A stretch of DNA of 44,344 nt from Bacillus piscicola (GTDB taxonomy: Bacteria > Bacillota > Bacilli > Bacillales > Marinococcaceae): the NCBI RefSeq assembly GCF_022458745.1, contig NZ_JAJJJF010000017.1, positions 1 to 44,344 on the forward strand, given 5' to 3'. Shown piece by piece: positions 6,663 through 14,278 of this stretch. Each line of letters opens with the position of its first letter. Positions within the stretch are counted from its first letter, which is position 1. A program made the translations under genes and the position numbers. The notes below the pieces were generated by a model. It did not search any database, was not told where the DNA came from, and saw only the letters and a program-made list of their open reading frames with translations.

Positions 6663-7034
6663 ATGAAATTTAATTTTTTAACGATAATAATTGGCTCGAT
6701 TGTAAGTTTTGGGATTGTGTACCTAATCACAGGGCAAATACTATGGGGATTAATAGTTGGTCTTCTTATTGGAGTGGGAAGTGCAAAATGGTTCAGAGTG
6801 AAGAAACAAGAAGCAAGTGACGAAATTGAGTATGACGAAAGGGTTAATAACAACATTAAACATGCTTCCCTGCAAACTTTTTCTATTTTTAATCTAATAC
6901 TTTTTGTGTACTTGTTATTTTCGAAACAAATCCTTAATGAATATTCGATTAAGATAAGTCATTTACTTATTTACTTATCAATCACATTCATTCTTTCTTA
7001 CTACATAGTTCCTTTGATTGTAAGAAGAAAATAA
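6663..7034 (+). CDS. Integral membrane protein, DUF2178-like
   Basis: This is a 123-residue protein with about four hydrophobic segments (residues 4-22, 24-42, 71-90 and 100-119). Between segments two and three is a charged cytoplasmic loop with the sequence EYDERVNNNIKHASLQTFSI. The DER...K-AS-T-- pattern is seen in small membrane proteins partnered with Xre regulators (DUF2178/DUF3796-like families). AAAGAGGTGG precedes the ATG. It is co-transcribed with the regulator at 6426 and the membrane protein at 7066. The function is unknown; a role in membrane stress or a regulator-controlled membrane sensor is speculation. Confidence 0.7.
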   Translation: MKFNFLTIIIGSIVSFGIVYLITGQILWGLIVGLLIGVGSAKWFRVKKQEASDEIEYDERVNNNIKHASLQTFSIFNLILFVYLLFSKQILNEYSIKISHLLIYLSITFILSYYIVPLIVRRK

Positions 7035-7065
7035 ATTTAAGAAACTAATTTAGAGAGGTGTAAAA

Positions 7066-7347
7066 ATGAATCAACTGTTAATAATCGCTGCAATTGTACT
7101 TTTTGTCATAGCTTATCTGATAGGCGTAAAAAAGCAGACATGGATATTATCTGGATTCAATCAAAATCGTGTCAAGGAACAAGATAAACTAGCGAAAATA
7201 GTTGGCTCGTATAGCTTGTTAATAGGACTTGTTATGTTAGCTGGAGGATTAATTAATTATCCTAGTAGTGAAAAGATATTATTCGCAGTCATGGTGATAG
7301 GCTACCTTATCTTACTGGGATATGTAAACACAAGAATGGTTGAATAA
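7066..7347 (+). CDS. Small membrane protein, DUF3784-like
   Basis: This 93-residue protein has an N-terminal transmembrane helix (residues 3-20) and a short loop with the sequence KKQTWILSGFNQNRVKEQDK. Two more hydrophobic helices follow at about residues 44-62 and 70-87. The W-L-SG-N segment directly after helix one is characteristic of DUF3784 proteins, which also occur beside small Xre regulators. AGAGAGGTG precedes the ATG. It is the last gene of the three-gene operon; the hairpin at 7399-7429 follows and could terminate it. The function is unknown. Confidence 0.7.
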   Translation: MNQLLIIAAIVLFVIAYLIGVKKQTWILSGFNQNRVKEQDKLAKIVGSYSLLIGLVMLAGGLINYPSSEKILFAVMVIGYLILLGYVNTRMVE

Positions 7348-7398
7348 CAGCTGTAAAAAAGCAGGTGAGAATTCATCGAATAGGTTCTTTTATTGAAT

Positions 7399-7429
7399 GG
7401 GCGCAAATCCGTGTTGCGGAAAAGCGCCC
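7399..7429. repeat. Dispersed hairpin, best-formed copy
   Basis: GGGCGC (7399-7404) pairs with GCGCCC (7424-7429); inside, TCCG (7408-7411) pairs with CGGA (7417-7420) around a 5-base loop. It sits between two convergent operons and may terminate both. It is related to copies A, B and C. Confidence 0.7.
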
Positions 7430-7473
7430 GTTTGCGTAAGATAGTTAAGTCATTAGGGTATGAAATTTGGTAT

Positions 7474-7638
7474 TTAGATGTTGTTCGAATGCCCTTTAAA
7501 AAAGATATAATAAGCTAAATACAAAAAGAAAACACCGCCAATTAAACCTGATATATTACCCCAATAAAAATATAGTAAGGGTATTGGAATTAAAATTAAG
7601 TAAATAATCCCCCAAAAGATTCTTTGTTTTTTCGGCAT
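7474..7638 (-). CDS. 54-residue two-helix membrane protein
   Basis: A short open frame starts MPKKQRIFWGIIYLILIPIP. Two hydrophobic stretches (residues 8-25 and 29-47) are separated by YWGNISG. Its ATG overlaps the stop of the upstream gene by one base (TGATG), the signature of translational coupling, so it is very likely real despite its size. No family is recognised. With the 99-residue membrane protein upstream it may form a small membrane complex. Confidence 0.6.
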   Translation of the reverse strand: MPKKQRIFWGIIYLILIPIPLLYFYWGNISGLIGGVFFLYLAYYIFFKGHSNNI

Positions 7639-7937
7639 CATTCGGAATCATCGTCTTTTCTTTCCCTTAAGGAAAAAAGAAAAAGGAATGGAATACAACC
7701 ACATATTAAAAATATGACTCCTGTCAAAATGCCATCTGTTGTAGAAAATCCTTCACTGAGCGAGGTGAAAGTGCCTACGATAATACTAATTAACGCTAAA
7801 GTGATAAATGAAATCACTAATCCTTTTTTAGCAGATTTTTTATTGCTTTCGTAATCTACACTTATATTCATTGATAAAAATGCCAGTACGACCGTTGAAA
7901 CTATAGTTTTATTCCCTTCAATTTTATCATGAAGCAT
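7638..7937 (-). CDS. Small membrane protein, unknown function
   Basis: This 99-residue protein has three hydrophobic segments at about residues 12-25, 40-58 and 68-88, and a highly charged tail (RERKDDDSE). A basic stretch (SNKKSAKKG) between the first two marks a cytoplasmic loop. AGGTG lies upstream of the ATG. It is coupled to the 54-residue gene by a TGATG overlap and follows the 270-residue membrane protein by 24 bases, so the three probably form one leftward operon. No family is recognised. Confidence 0.65.
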   Translation of the reverse strand: MLHDKIEGNKTIVSTVVLAFLSMNISVDYESNKKSAKKGLVISFITLALISIIVGTFTSLSEGFSTTDGILTGVIFLICGCIPFLFLFSLRERKDDDSE

Positions 7938-7961
7938 TTTCTACACCTATGTAATCTGCCT

Positions 7962-8774
7962 TCACTGTTTTATCCGAGCCATAAACAAATACCCAATCAC
8001 CGTAAGCATCCGGATCTTATCTTGTTTGGAAAGATTATCCGACAATTCTACAATATCATTATGCGTATCCCTGAATATGTCTGTGTATTCGTGAGGAAAC
8101 TTACCATTATAAAAGTAAGCCCATTGATTACCTTTTTCATCAACCCAACTAAAATCTCCAGAAAAACCTGATGCTTTGATGGAGAGAATCGGCTCTTCTT
8201 TTTCGTTAAACAACTGTCCTTTAATATGGAATAGAGCCTTCAGTTCCTCCTGTATATATGTACCAATTTTTTCATTTTCCTGGTTAATAATCGTTAGCTT
8301 CACTTTCTTCAACCAGCCTGTTTTTTGGAATGTGAATTGGGTTTTTCCATCATGTGTTACAAACAAGTACGATAACGGAAAGAATTCTATAAACGAATTA
8401 CGAAGAATAAGGATTGGATACATCCACCAAGGTATTTTCAGCGGTTTTACCATGCCGATAAATCTTCCATCCTTCTCAAACAGCAACAGTCTTGGGATTA
8501 AGGCCACATCCTTTTTTATTACTACATGATTGAGATTTAATATCTGCTGTTGTGAATTTGGAATCTGAAAGTCTTTTACCTTATTGTACTGCGAGCGACT
8601 TATAAGAATAATAGTGAAAACGAGGCCAATTGGAAATAGAAAAAACAGCATTTCCAGCCACTCCCCTGTTGTTTCGGGGGTCTGCAATAGCACCCACCCT
8701 ACGATGATCAGTATAACAAATCCTAAAAATACCCATCCCAGCTTCTCCCGCCGCTTGTACATTTCTGCAATCAA
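7962..8774 (-). CDS. Membrane protein with a possible tubby/LURP-like soluble domain
   Basis: This 270-residue protein has two N-terminal transmembrane helices (about residues 13-31 and 38-58), a linker, and a soluble domain of roughly 150 residues. That domain has alternating strands (TQFTFQKTGWLKKVKLTIIN, KIGTYIQEELKALFHIKGQL, ILSIKASGFSGDFSWVDEKG), a pattern that recalls LURP-one/tubby C-terminal folds such as YxjI. This is a visual impression only. The start is a TTG at 8774 with GAAGGGG upstream; an ATG four codons later lacks a site at proper distance. It heads the operon with the two small membrane proteins. Confidence 0.6.
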   Translation of the reverse strand: MIAEMYKRREKLGWVFLGFVILIIVGWVLLQTPETTGEWLEMLFFLFPIGLVFTIILISRSQYNKVKDFQIPNSQQQILNLNHVVIKKDVALIPRLLLFEKDGRFIGMVKPLKIPWWMYPILILRNSFIEFFPLSYLFVTHDGKTQFTFQKTGWLKKVKLTIINQENEKIGTYIQEELKALFHIKGQLFNEKEEPILSIKASGFSGDFSWVDEKGNQWAYFYNGKFPHEYTDIFRDTHNDIVELSDNLSKQDKIRMLTVIGYLFMARIKQ

Positions 8775-8799
8775 AACATATTCCCCTTCACCATTTTAA

Positions 8800-9034
8800 T
8801 CTGTATCTATTTTTAACCTAAATATCCAACTATCTTTGAGAAGGATCTTCCACAATATCTCCTCGATTTTAGACACTAGGCTTTATTCCATTTTTGTCCT
8901 TTATTTCAGAAAGATAGCTATTTAAGAAGGATTGTTTCCTTCTTACTAAAAATTTCATGAGCAAAGTATCCAAATAAATAACCTAGCCGAGTTCTAAACT
9001 AACTGTATTTAGTAGAGAGATTAGGAAAAACATA
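8800..9034. other. Intergenic stretch without a recognised gene
   Basis: This is an A+T-rich segment between the membrane-protein operon and the 40-codon frame at 9036. Only short frames without ribosome binding sites were seen on either strand, and no clear hairpin or repeat. Confidence 0.4.
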
Positions 9035-9035
9035 C

Positions 9036-9158
9036 TTAAAAATACTCGTCAAACGTTGATAGATTGCCTACGCTCATCATTATAGAGCTGATAACAAAAT
9101 TCTCGCTTTTATACATGATGCATTGTTCATCAAGATTCTTTTGATTTTCCCTAAACAT
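9036..9158 (-). CDS. Possible 40-residue peptide after the lipoprotein gene
   Basis: An open frame of 40 codons (MFRENQKNLDEQCIMYKSEN and twenty more residues) begins 30 bases after the lipoprotein stop. It is preceded by an unusually strong ribosome binding site (GGGGGAGGAAGG). No family is recognised and the composition is soluble. The strong site is the only argument for expression. It may be the last member of the two-component operon or a remnant of a longer gene. Confidence 0.35.
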   Translation of the reverse strand: MFRENQKNLDEQCIMYKSENFVISSIMMSVGNLSTFDEYF

Positions 9159-9188
9159 AAACAACCTTCCTCCCCCTCACATTGACAA

Positions 9189-10304
9189 TCAATCAGAGGA
9201 TAGCTCCATCTGTTCCGCCGCATAAAGGAGATCTTCCACTGTCCCTTCTGGATGAGAACTAGAAAGATTGTATTGAAGACCGTCTTCAGACCAGGTAATA
9301 TAGCGTAGCGTATCCATATCGGTGGAATGACCTTCCTTCCCACGAATTGTATGATTTTCTCTTCCTGGGATCTCTACTTCTTCTGGTTCATTTCCTTGGT
9401 TTCCCTCAGCCTCATCCACTTTCATTTCTAGCCAAGGCTCATCATTTTGCGTATACGTAAAAATGATCTCCTCTTCTTCCGTTCCATTGAATGATCGTTG
9501 TATATGCTCAATTTGAGATAATTGAACATTGGATTCTTCTTCATTAAGAACTAGTACCGATTGCCCAAAATACTCTTCTACATCTTGTATACTCCATTCT
9601 TCTACCGTTTCGTCCATATCAAATTCTTGGTCGGCAGCATCGACAATCACCACATCTTCTGGTAGGTCAAGAGCGAACAATTCCTCGTCTTCGTCTGGGT
9701 TTGTATCGAGTTCTAATACTTCAAACTCTAAACGAATATCTCCCATATGTTGAACTTGCTTCATCAAAAACCAGCTTTCTTGGTCAATCCATACCTCCAT
9801 ATCCTCGTTGATAGCCTCTTCGTTTCTCGTCTCTAGTACAAGATGATACGTGTTGTGACCGTTGACTTCTTCTTCCCCGACAAACTCAATGTCATGTGTT
9901 TCTTGATATTCTTCCAACATTTGCAGTCTCTGTGTCATTTCATTGGTCGGTTCAATTTGAATCACTTCATTTCGAGTGGCTTCCTCTGCTCCTTCTTCAT
10001 ACGACAGTGACGTTTCTCCATCACTGACAATATACTTTGTTGTTCCATCACCTCTTGTCAATTCCTTCCGATTTTTCGAGCCTTGCTCTTGCGGAAAATG
10101 CCATTCTTTCGCATAAAGCTCTTCTGTTAATTCTCCATCAATATACGTATCTATGACGGTCTCCATATAAAAGGCCGTTCCCTCTTCATTCTCAGTAAGT
10201 GCGTTGGAGACCATTTCTTCAGGAGAAGATGTCTCCATACCATTTCCGCATCCAACAACAGCACAGAATGCTAATATCATTACACCAAACTTTATAACCT
10301 TCAT
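9189..10304 (-). CDS. Acidic LolA-like/DUF4367-type lipoprotein
   Basis: The start at 10304 (MKVIKFGVMILAFCAVVGCG) follows AAGGAGGAACAGAGA; the longer frame upstream overlaps the kinase gene. The lipobox AVVGC predicts acylation at Cys20. The mature part is highly acidic. Its first two thirds resemble the LolA-like fold seen in YdcC-type sporulation lipoproteins (TYHLVLETRN, VWIDQESWFLMKQVQ). The last 60 residues (YITWSEDGLQYNLSSSHPEG, LLYAAEQME) resemble DUF4367. It lies just downstream of a histidine kinase and is expected to be either its target or an accessory sensor outside the membrane. The acid bias may reflect a salt-tolerant host. Confidence 0.7.
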   Translation of the reverse strand: MKVIKFGVMILAFCAVVGCGNGMETSSPEEMVSNALTENEEGTAFYMETVIDTYIDGELTEELYAKEWHFPQEQGSKNRKELTRGDGTTKYIVSDGETSLSYEEGAEEATRNEVIQIEPTNEMTQRLQMLEEYQETHDIEFVGEEEVNGHNTYHLVLETRNEEAINEDMEVWIDQESWFLMKQVQHMGDIRLEFEVLELDTNPDEDEELFALDLPEDVVIVDAADQEFDMDETVEEWSIQDVEEYFGQSVLVLNEEESNVQLSQIEHIQRSFNGTEEEEIIFTYTQNDEPWLEMKVDEAEGNQGNEPEEVEIPGRENHTIRGKEGHSTDMDTLRYITWSEDGLQYNLSSSHPEGTVEDLLYAAEQMELSSD

Positions 10305-10317
10305 TCTCTGTTCCTCC

Positions 10318-11766
10318 TTACTTTTTAGGAAGCCATACAGCAATCACTGTTCCTTTTTGATGACATGGGATCATTTGAACCGTCCCGCCATGTTCTTCTA
10401 TAATTTGCTTGACAATGCTTAATCCAAGTCCTGAGTGATGAATGGAATCCTTCTTTCCTTTTTGCGGTAGGTGCACAAACGGCTCGAAGGCGAGAATACT
10501 GTCTTCCTCACTCATTGTGGGCCCATCATTTTGCACGACAATCCAAAATCCATGACCTTTTTTATTCAACCTCTCCAGTGCTTCTCTGAATAGATCGTCT
10601 GGAGCATCATCTATGGTTTGAAAAGCGGTTGTTAAAATCGTTCCTGTTTTAGACGTATAAGTCATTGCATTGTGAACCAAATTGTCGATGACTCTTGTCA
10701 AATGAGAAACGTCTGCCATCAATCTTCCTTTTGCACGGTTGACCGAATGATAATGAATGCCTTCGGATAGACACCATTCTTCATAACCAGAAAAGAGCAT
10801 ATCGCACAGCTCTTCCACATCAACTTCAACCTTCTTATTGACATGTTCTTTTCGTTGTAAATGTACAAACGTGTGTAGGTCTTCGATTAACCGTTTCATC
10901 TGTTCTGCTTTTTGTATAATCGTTGATGTGAAAAAAAGATCATCGTTCTTTCCCTGACGTTTTTGCAAAGTTTCCGCATACGTTCGTATAGTTGTAAGAG
11001 GGGTTTTCAAATCGTGAGACATAGAAGCCATGATTTGTTTCTTTTCTTCTTGCATTTTGTCACGTTCTTTTTGGGCACTCTGCAGCCTGTTCTCCATTTG
11101 TTCGAAACTTTGAATGAGATGACCAACTTCATCGTTCTGCTTGGGAATATTAGTATCCTTTAATGCTCTGCCTTCTGGCACTCTTTTTATTTGTTCCATC
11201 AATTGAAACAACGGATTGGTCACTTTTCGGCTTAACCAATACATTATTAGAACATAAAAAAGTCCAACACCAATCACAAAACCCCCGATGATCAACCCAC
11301 GATAACTTCTGGCTTCAGCCACCCACGCTGTCCGTGGGATTACTATTTCATAAACTCCCGCGATTTGTCCTGCGGAAAAAACTGGATTTTTCAGAGCATA
11401 GCTACTGTATCTCCTGTCGAGTTCATAAAGGTTTTGGTACAAATTTTCCCGTGAATAAAAATAAGAACTGGATGGGAGATGGAATGTAGAAAATAAAACA
11501 TACCCTGTGGGAGAATATAGGGTGACATCAACGTCATTCGGTAATATTTGCTCCAGTTCCTCATACTCTCTGTCAGCTTCCTCGTATAAAGCGGGATGTT
11601 GAAGACTTCCTTCCACTTCATGCATGTCTTCAATCACGGATAAATGTTCCTCTAACATGCGGTTTTGCTCTGCCTGCTCCATGATCCAGATGAGAAGGAT
11701 GACCCCAATGACAGGCAGTAACATGACAATCAAATGGGTGAGAGAAAGCCAATATTTTAGTTTCAT
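10318..11766 (-). CDS. Sensor histidine kinase
   Basis: This is a 482-residue membrane kinase. Two transmembrane helices (about residues 8-29 and 158-180) enclose an extracytoplasmic sensing domain of about 125 residues. A HAMP linker follows (about 180-233). The HisKA domain carries the phospho-acceptor His251 in MASMSHDLKTPLTTIRTYAE. The ATPase domain has an N box (RVIDNLVHNAMTY), a G1 region (NDGPTM, less usual than DxGxG) and a G2 box (GLGLSIVKQIIEEHGG). Its ATG overlaps the response regulator stop by four bases (ATGA), so the pair is translationally coupled. The stimulus is unknown; the adjacent lipoprotein is a likely partner. Confidence 0.92.
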   Translation of the reverse strand: MKLKYWLSLTHLIVMLLPVIGVILLIWIMEQAEQNRMLEEHLSVIEDMHEVEGSLQHPALYEEADREYEELEQILPNDVDVTLYSPTGYVLFSTFHLPSSSYFYSRENLYQNLYELDRRYSSYALKNPVFSAGQIAGVYEIVIPRTAWVAEARSYRGLIIGGFVIGVGLFYVLIMYWLSRKVTNPLFQLMEQIKRVPEGRALKDTNIPKQNDEVGHLIQSFEQMENRLQSAQKERDKMQEEKKQIMASMSHDLKTPLTTIRTYAETLQKRQGKNDDLFFTSTIIQKAEQMKRLIEDLHTFVHLQRKEHVNKKVEVDVEELCDMLFSGYEEWCLSEGIHYHSVNRAKGRLMADVSHLTRVIDNLVHNAMTYTSKTGTILTTAFQTIDDAPDDLFREALERLNKKGHGFWIVVQNDGPTMSEEDSILAFEPFVHLPQKGKKDSIHHSGLGLSIVKQIIEEHGGTVQMIPCHQKGTVIAVWLPKK

Positions 11767-12467
11767 AACAGCGGTTCCCCAATAAACTTATAGCCAGTGC
11801 CCCATACCGTTTTAATCAGAGTGGGTTGTCTTGAATGATCCTGTAATTTCTCCCGTAACTTTCTAATATGGACGGTCACGGTGTTCTCCCCTTCGCTTGA
11901 TGCAGGATGATGCCAAATATGCTCATACAAATCCTGTTTGCTAAAGACGACATGTGGATTGGAAGCAAAAAGATACAACAACTCAAACTCTTTCCCCGTT
12001 AAATCAATGATCTTTCCTTTTCGTTTTACTTCTTTACTGGAGGGAATAATCGTTAGCCCTTCAAAAGCTATCACATCTCTCTTGTCGAGACCGGAATGAT
12101 ACTGATAATGTCTTCTCAGGTGAGAGCGCACACGAGCCGTTAACTCCTCCAGACTAAATGGTTTAGTAAGATAGTCATCCGCTCCAGATGAGAGACCTTT
12201 CACTTTATCCTCATCAGCCGATCTTGCACTAATCATGAGAATTGGCACCGTACTTTTGAAGCGAATATGTTCACACAATCGGTAGCCATCCATTTCTGGG
12301 AGCATGAGATCCACAATAGCAAGACTGTAGTCGTCTTTTTGGAAGTCTTCCCATCCCTCTGCACCAGTCGTAGCGATTGTGACGGCAAATCCCTCTTCTT
12401 CAAGCGTGTCCTTTATAATAAAAGCGATTTCTGGATCATCTTCAACGAGAAGAATTCTATGTCCCAT
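11763..12467 (-). CDS. OmpR/PhoB-family response regulator
   Basis: The start at 12467 (MGHRILLVEDD) is chosen because CAGGAGGA lies about 7 bases upstream; an ATG two codons earlier is too close to that site. The receiver domain has the acidic pair in VEDD, the phosphorylated Asp53 (AIVDLMLPEMDGY), Ser/Thr (ILMISAR) and Lys (YLTKPFS). The C-terminal winged helix ends with NTVTVHIRKLREKL and KTVWGTGYKF, typical of OmpR/PhoB. It is the first gene of the operon with its kinase and a lipoprotein. Direct repeats at 12521-12537 suggest autoregulation. Confidence 0.93.
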   Translation of the reverse strand: MGHRILLVEDDPEIAFIIKDTLEEEGFAVTIATTGAEGWEDFQKDDYSLAIVDLMLPEMDGYRLCEHIRFKSTVPILMISARSADEDKVKGLSSGADDYLTKPFSLEELTARVRSHLRRHYQYHSGLDKRDVIAFEGLTIIPSSKEVKRKGKIIDLTGKEFELLYLFASNPHVVFSKQDLYEHIWHHPASSEGENTVTVHIRKLREKLQDHSRQPTLIKTVWGTGYKFIGEPLL

Positions 12468-12488
12468 ACACATCCTCCTGAATCATGA

Positions 12489-12537
12489 ATTATAACTCAC
12501 ATATCTTAGTTCTACGGAAAGTTAATAAAAAGTTAAT
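12489..12537 (-). promoter_or_regulatory. Promoter with PhoB/PhoP-like direct repeats
   Basis: On the minus strand TATAAT lies at 12489-12494 without a good -35. Just upstream ATTAAC occurs twice 11 bases apart (reading ATTAACTTTTTATTAACTTT; the core is + strand GTTAAT at 12521-12526 and 12532-12537). An 11-base period is typical of OmpR-family binding sites, so the response regulator may activate its own operon. Confidence 0.5.
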
Positions 12538-12572
12538 CATTTCAGGATACAATAATTTATTATGAATGTTAA

Positions 12573-12597
12573 AAGGGCTGTCATACTGACAACCCTT
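12573..12597. terminator. Small hairpin AAGGG..TGTC/GACA..CCCTT
   Basis: The stem AAGGG-C-TGTC pairs with GACA-A-CCCTT around five bases. It lies between the response regulator promoter and the small gene at 12811. The rest of 12598-12810 shows only a decayed hairpin word (TGCCCGATTGTGG near 12712) and A+T-rich sequence. Confidence 0.4.
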
Positions 12598-12810
12598 AGG
12601 GCAAATCGTGAATATAATTATTCATGTCTTCCCTCTTTGTTTACATAAAGGGTGATAAAACAGCCGAGAAAAGTTTTGTACCGAGTGACATGGAATTCCC
12701 CACCATTTAACTGCCCGATTGTGGTAAAAAGAAATGATTAGTTATTGATTAATTTTTTGATTACAAAATCGATAATCACACCAATCAATAAATAATATGT
12801 TATGTTAATA

Positions 12811-13008
12811 TTATATATCAAAGTATAATCCGTTTTCAGCGAATGCCTTTAAGTCAGGAAATAGCTCCTGTAATATATGTAAAAGTAAGTTAGGAAGGCC
12901 TAATAAATAAAGCGACATATTTTCGACATCATAGCCAAGCCAATTATAAAAACAAATACCTATGCTCACAATCGTTGACCAAAAACCAAAAAACTTAATA
13001 AGCCACAT
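12811..13008 (-). CDS. Small membrane-associated protein, unknown function
   Basis: This 65-residue protein begins MWLIKFFGFWSTIVSIGICF. The start at 13008 follows AGGGGAA at seven bases, while the longer frame to 13026 would begin inside that ribosome binding site. Residues 3-22 are one hydrophobic helix; the rest (YLLGLPNLLLHILQELFPDL) is amphipathic. No family is recognised. It is a lone gene in the cargo bay, next to insertion-sequence debris. Confidence 0.5.
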   Translation of the reverse strand: MWLIKFFGFWSTIVSIGICFYNWLGYDVENMSLYLLGLPNLLLHILQELFPDLKAFAENGLYFDI

Positions 13009-13073
13009 CAAATTTCCCCTAAACAATTCTAACTGCGATTCATATACTCCTATCCTGCCCGTTCATATTATAA

Positions 13074-13105
13074 GGTCAGCCAGTCATTTCTGGTTGACCT
13101 ATTTT
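13074..13105 (+). terminator. Intrinsic terminator-like hairpin
   Basis: GGTCA-G-CCAG pairs with CTGG-T-TGACC around a short loop, followed by TATTTTT. It is oriented for rightward transcripts and precedes the IS110 remnant. Confidence 0.45.
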
Positions 13106-13122
13106 TAATAGGTTTTATGTTT

Positions 13123-13255
13123 GAGGGAGCCGGGGTAGGACGATCTGGCCCGTGGGACACTGATCCCGTCCGTAATACTGTCCACCCCTCCTTGTCGAAA
13201 CATGTTTGAGGCTGGTTGGGACACGATCCCGTATAACAAGTGAAGCTATGAAACT
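13123..13255 (+). ncRNA. Possible bridge-RNA leader of the IS110 remnant
   Basis: The noncoding leader upstream of the IS110 transposase start is G+C-rich and structured. GGGGT-A-GGAC near 13132-13141 can pair with GTCCACCCC (13180-13188), enclosing a loop that contains GGGACACTGATCCCGT (13154-13169). A near copy, GGGACACGATCCCGT, occurs at 13218-13232. IS110 elements encode a structured bridge RNA in this position, with two loops that bind target and donor DNA. The assignment is by position and architecture, and the element is probably inactive. Confidence 0.45.
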
Positions 13256-13313
13256 ACAAGTGATTTGAGGAGCTCACCGGCAAATCTATTTATTAAAGGA
13301 GTGGCAGTCATAT

Positions 13314-13960
13314 ATGGATCCTGTCATCGGCCTGATATCGCAAAAGGAGAAAGCCAGGTCCAAGCCTTTTTAGAAAAGAAAAAAGCTTATAAACAAAGCT
13401 TTAAATTTGAACACCATCTACAAGGTCTTCACGCTTTTTATCGTTTTTACGAGGAAGTGGAACAGGTTTCCGGACAACCTCCGGCAGTAATCTTTTGAAT
13501 CCATGGGGCACTATTATGAGCCTGTGCTCCAATTTCTTGAAGAGCATGGCATAACGTATTATTTGATCAATCCAGTGGTTTCCTATAAAGCCAAAAAAAC
13601 CAGTTTGCGTAAAGTGAAAACGGACAAAGTTGATGCATTCCATCTGGGTGAGCTTTACTATAAAGAGGATCTGGAAGTTTTCCAGAGGAAACCGAGCAAT
13701 ACCTGAACCTTCGTCATTTATCCCGGCAGCACAGTGCTTTGACGGATAGCTATGTTAATATCAAACTTCAGTTCCAGGCTGCTTTGGATCAGATTTTCCC
13801 GGAACATCAAAAAGTTTTTAGTGACCTTTATGGCAGCCTTTCATTAAACACCTTACAATGCTATCCGACTGCTTCGGATATTCATGAGATCTCTCAACAG
13901 GACTTGGCCATCCGCATGCAAAGTGTACCACGAACCCATCGCTTCTCCCAATACGGACGG
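13314..13960 (+). pseudogene. IS110-family transposase, multiply frameshifted and truncated
   Basis: The gene starts at ATG 13314 behind AAAGGAGTG and reads MDPVIGL. One base is missing where IS110 proteins have the first catalytic Asp (GLDIAK). The family sequence then continues in another frame (KGESQVQAFLEKKKAYKQSF), shifts again near 13495 (AVIF/ESMGHYYEPVLQF), carries the RuvC-like LRKVKTDKVDAFHLGEL, and shifts near 13695 before LRHLSRQHSALTDSY. The similarity ends near 13940, so the C-terminal serine domain is gone. It is therefore a dead copy. It marks a zone of mobile-element debris between the older cargo and the genes next to tnsE. Confidence 0.85.
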
Positions 13961-13964
13961 GGGG

Positions 13965-14100
13965 GCCCGCCGCAGATAAATCCAGAATGCTTGAATGGAT
14001 GCGGCGTTGATTATAGAAATCCATGAATTCGGCAATTTCTTTGTAGGCTTCTCCATATATTTGAAACTGGAATCTTGATAAACAGTCATCTTCGAAGGTG
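13965..14100 (-). pseudogene. IS3-family transposase (orfB) fragment
   Basis: About 45 residues on the minus strand (DDCLSRFQFQIYGEAYKEIA, then EFMDFYNQRRIHSSILDLSA) match the C-terminal end of the IS3-family integrase core. There the final conserved motif is YN--R-H--L. No N-terminal part, orfA or inverted repeats were found. It abuts the truncated 3' side of the IS110 remnant and may have caused that truncation. Confidence 0.75.
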
Positions 14101-14278
14101 AAGGATGACGGGAATAAAGGCAAATAATAGAAAAAGAAGTAGTTCCGAAAGAATCGCTTCTTTCGTCCTTTGTTCCCCGTGGTCACGGAAAGCGACCAGA
14201 CCGTTCTACCTGCTATTTTTTTGTAAAAGTGGGTTTAAGGGAAACATAAAAGCCTTAAACTATAAGGTCAAGCAATAT
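14101..14278. other. Debris between IS remnants and the 443-residue gene
   Basis: No convincing gene or repeat is visible. The sequence is a probable leftover of an insertion or deletion boundary between the insertion-sequence remnants and the tns-proximal cargo. Confidence 0.3.

Noticed and set aside
9080-9343. 87-codon frame overlapping the lipoprotein 3' end
   Set aside because: It is an out-of-frame shadow of the lipoprotein gene, with basic, low-quality composition and no ribosome binding site.
13739-14026. Separate gene on the plus strand
   Set aside because: It is the third frame of the broken IS110 transposase, running into the IS3 scrap.
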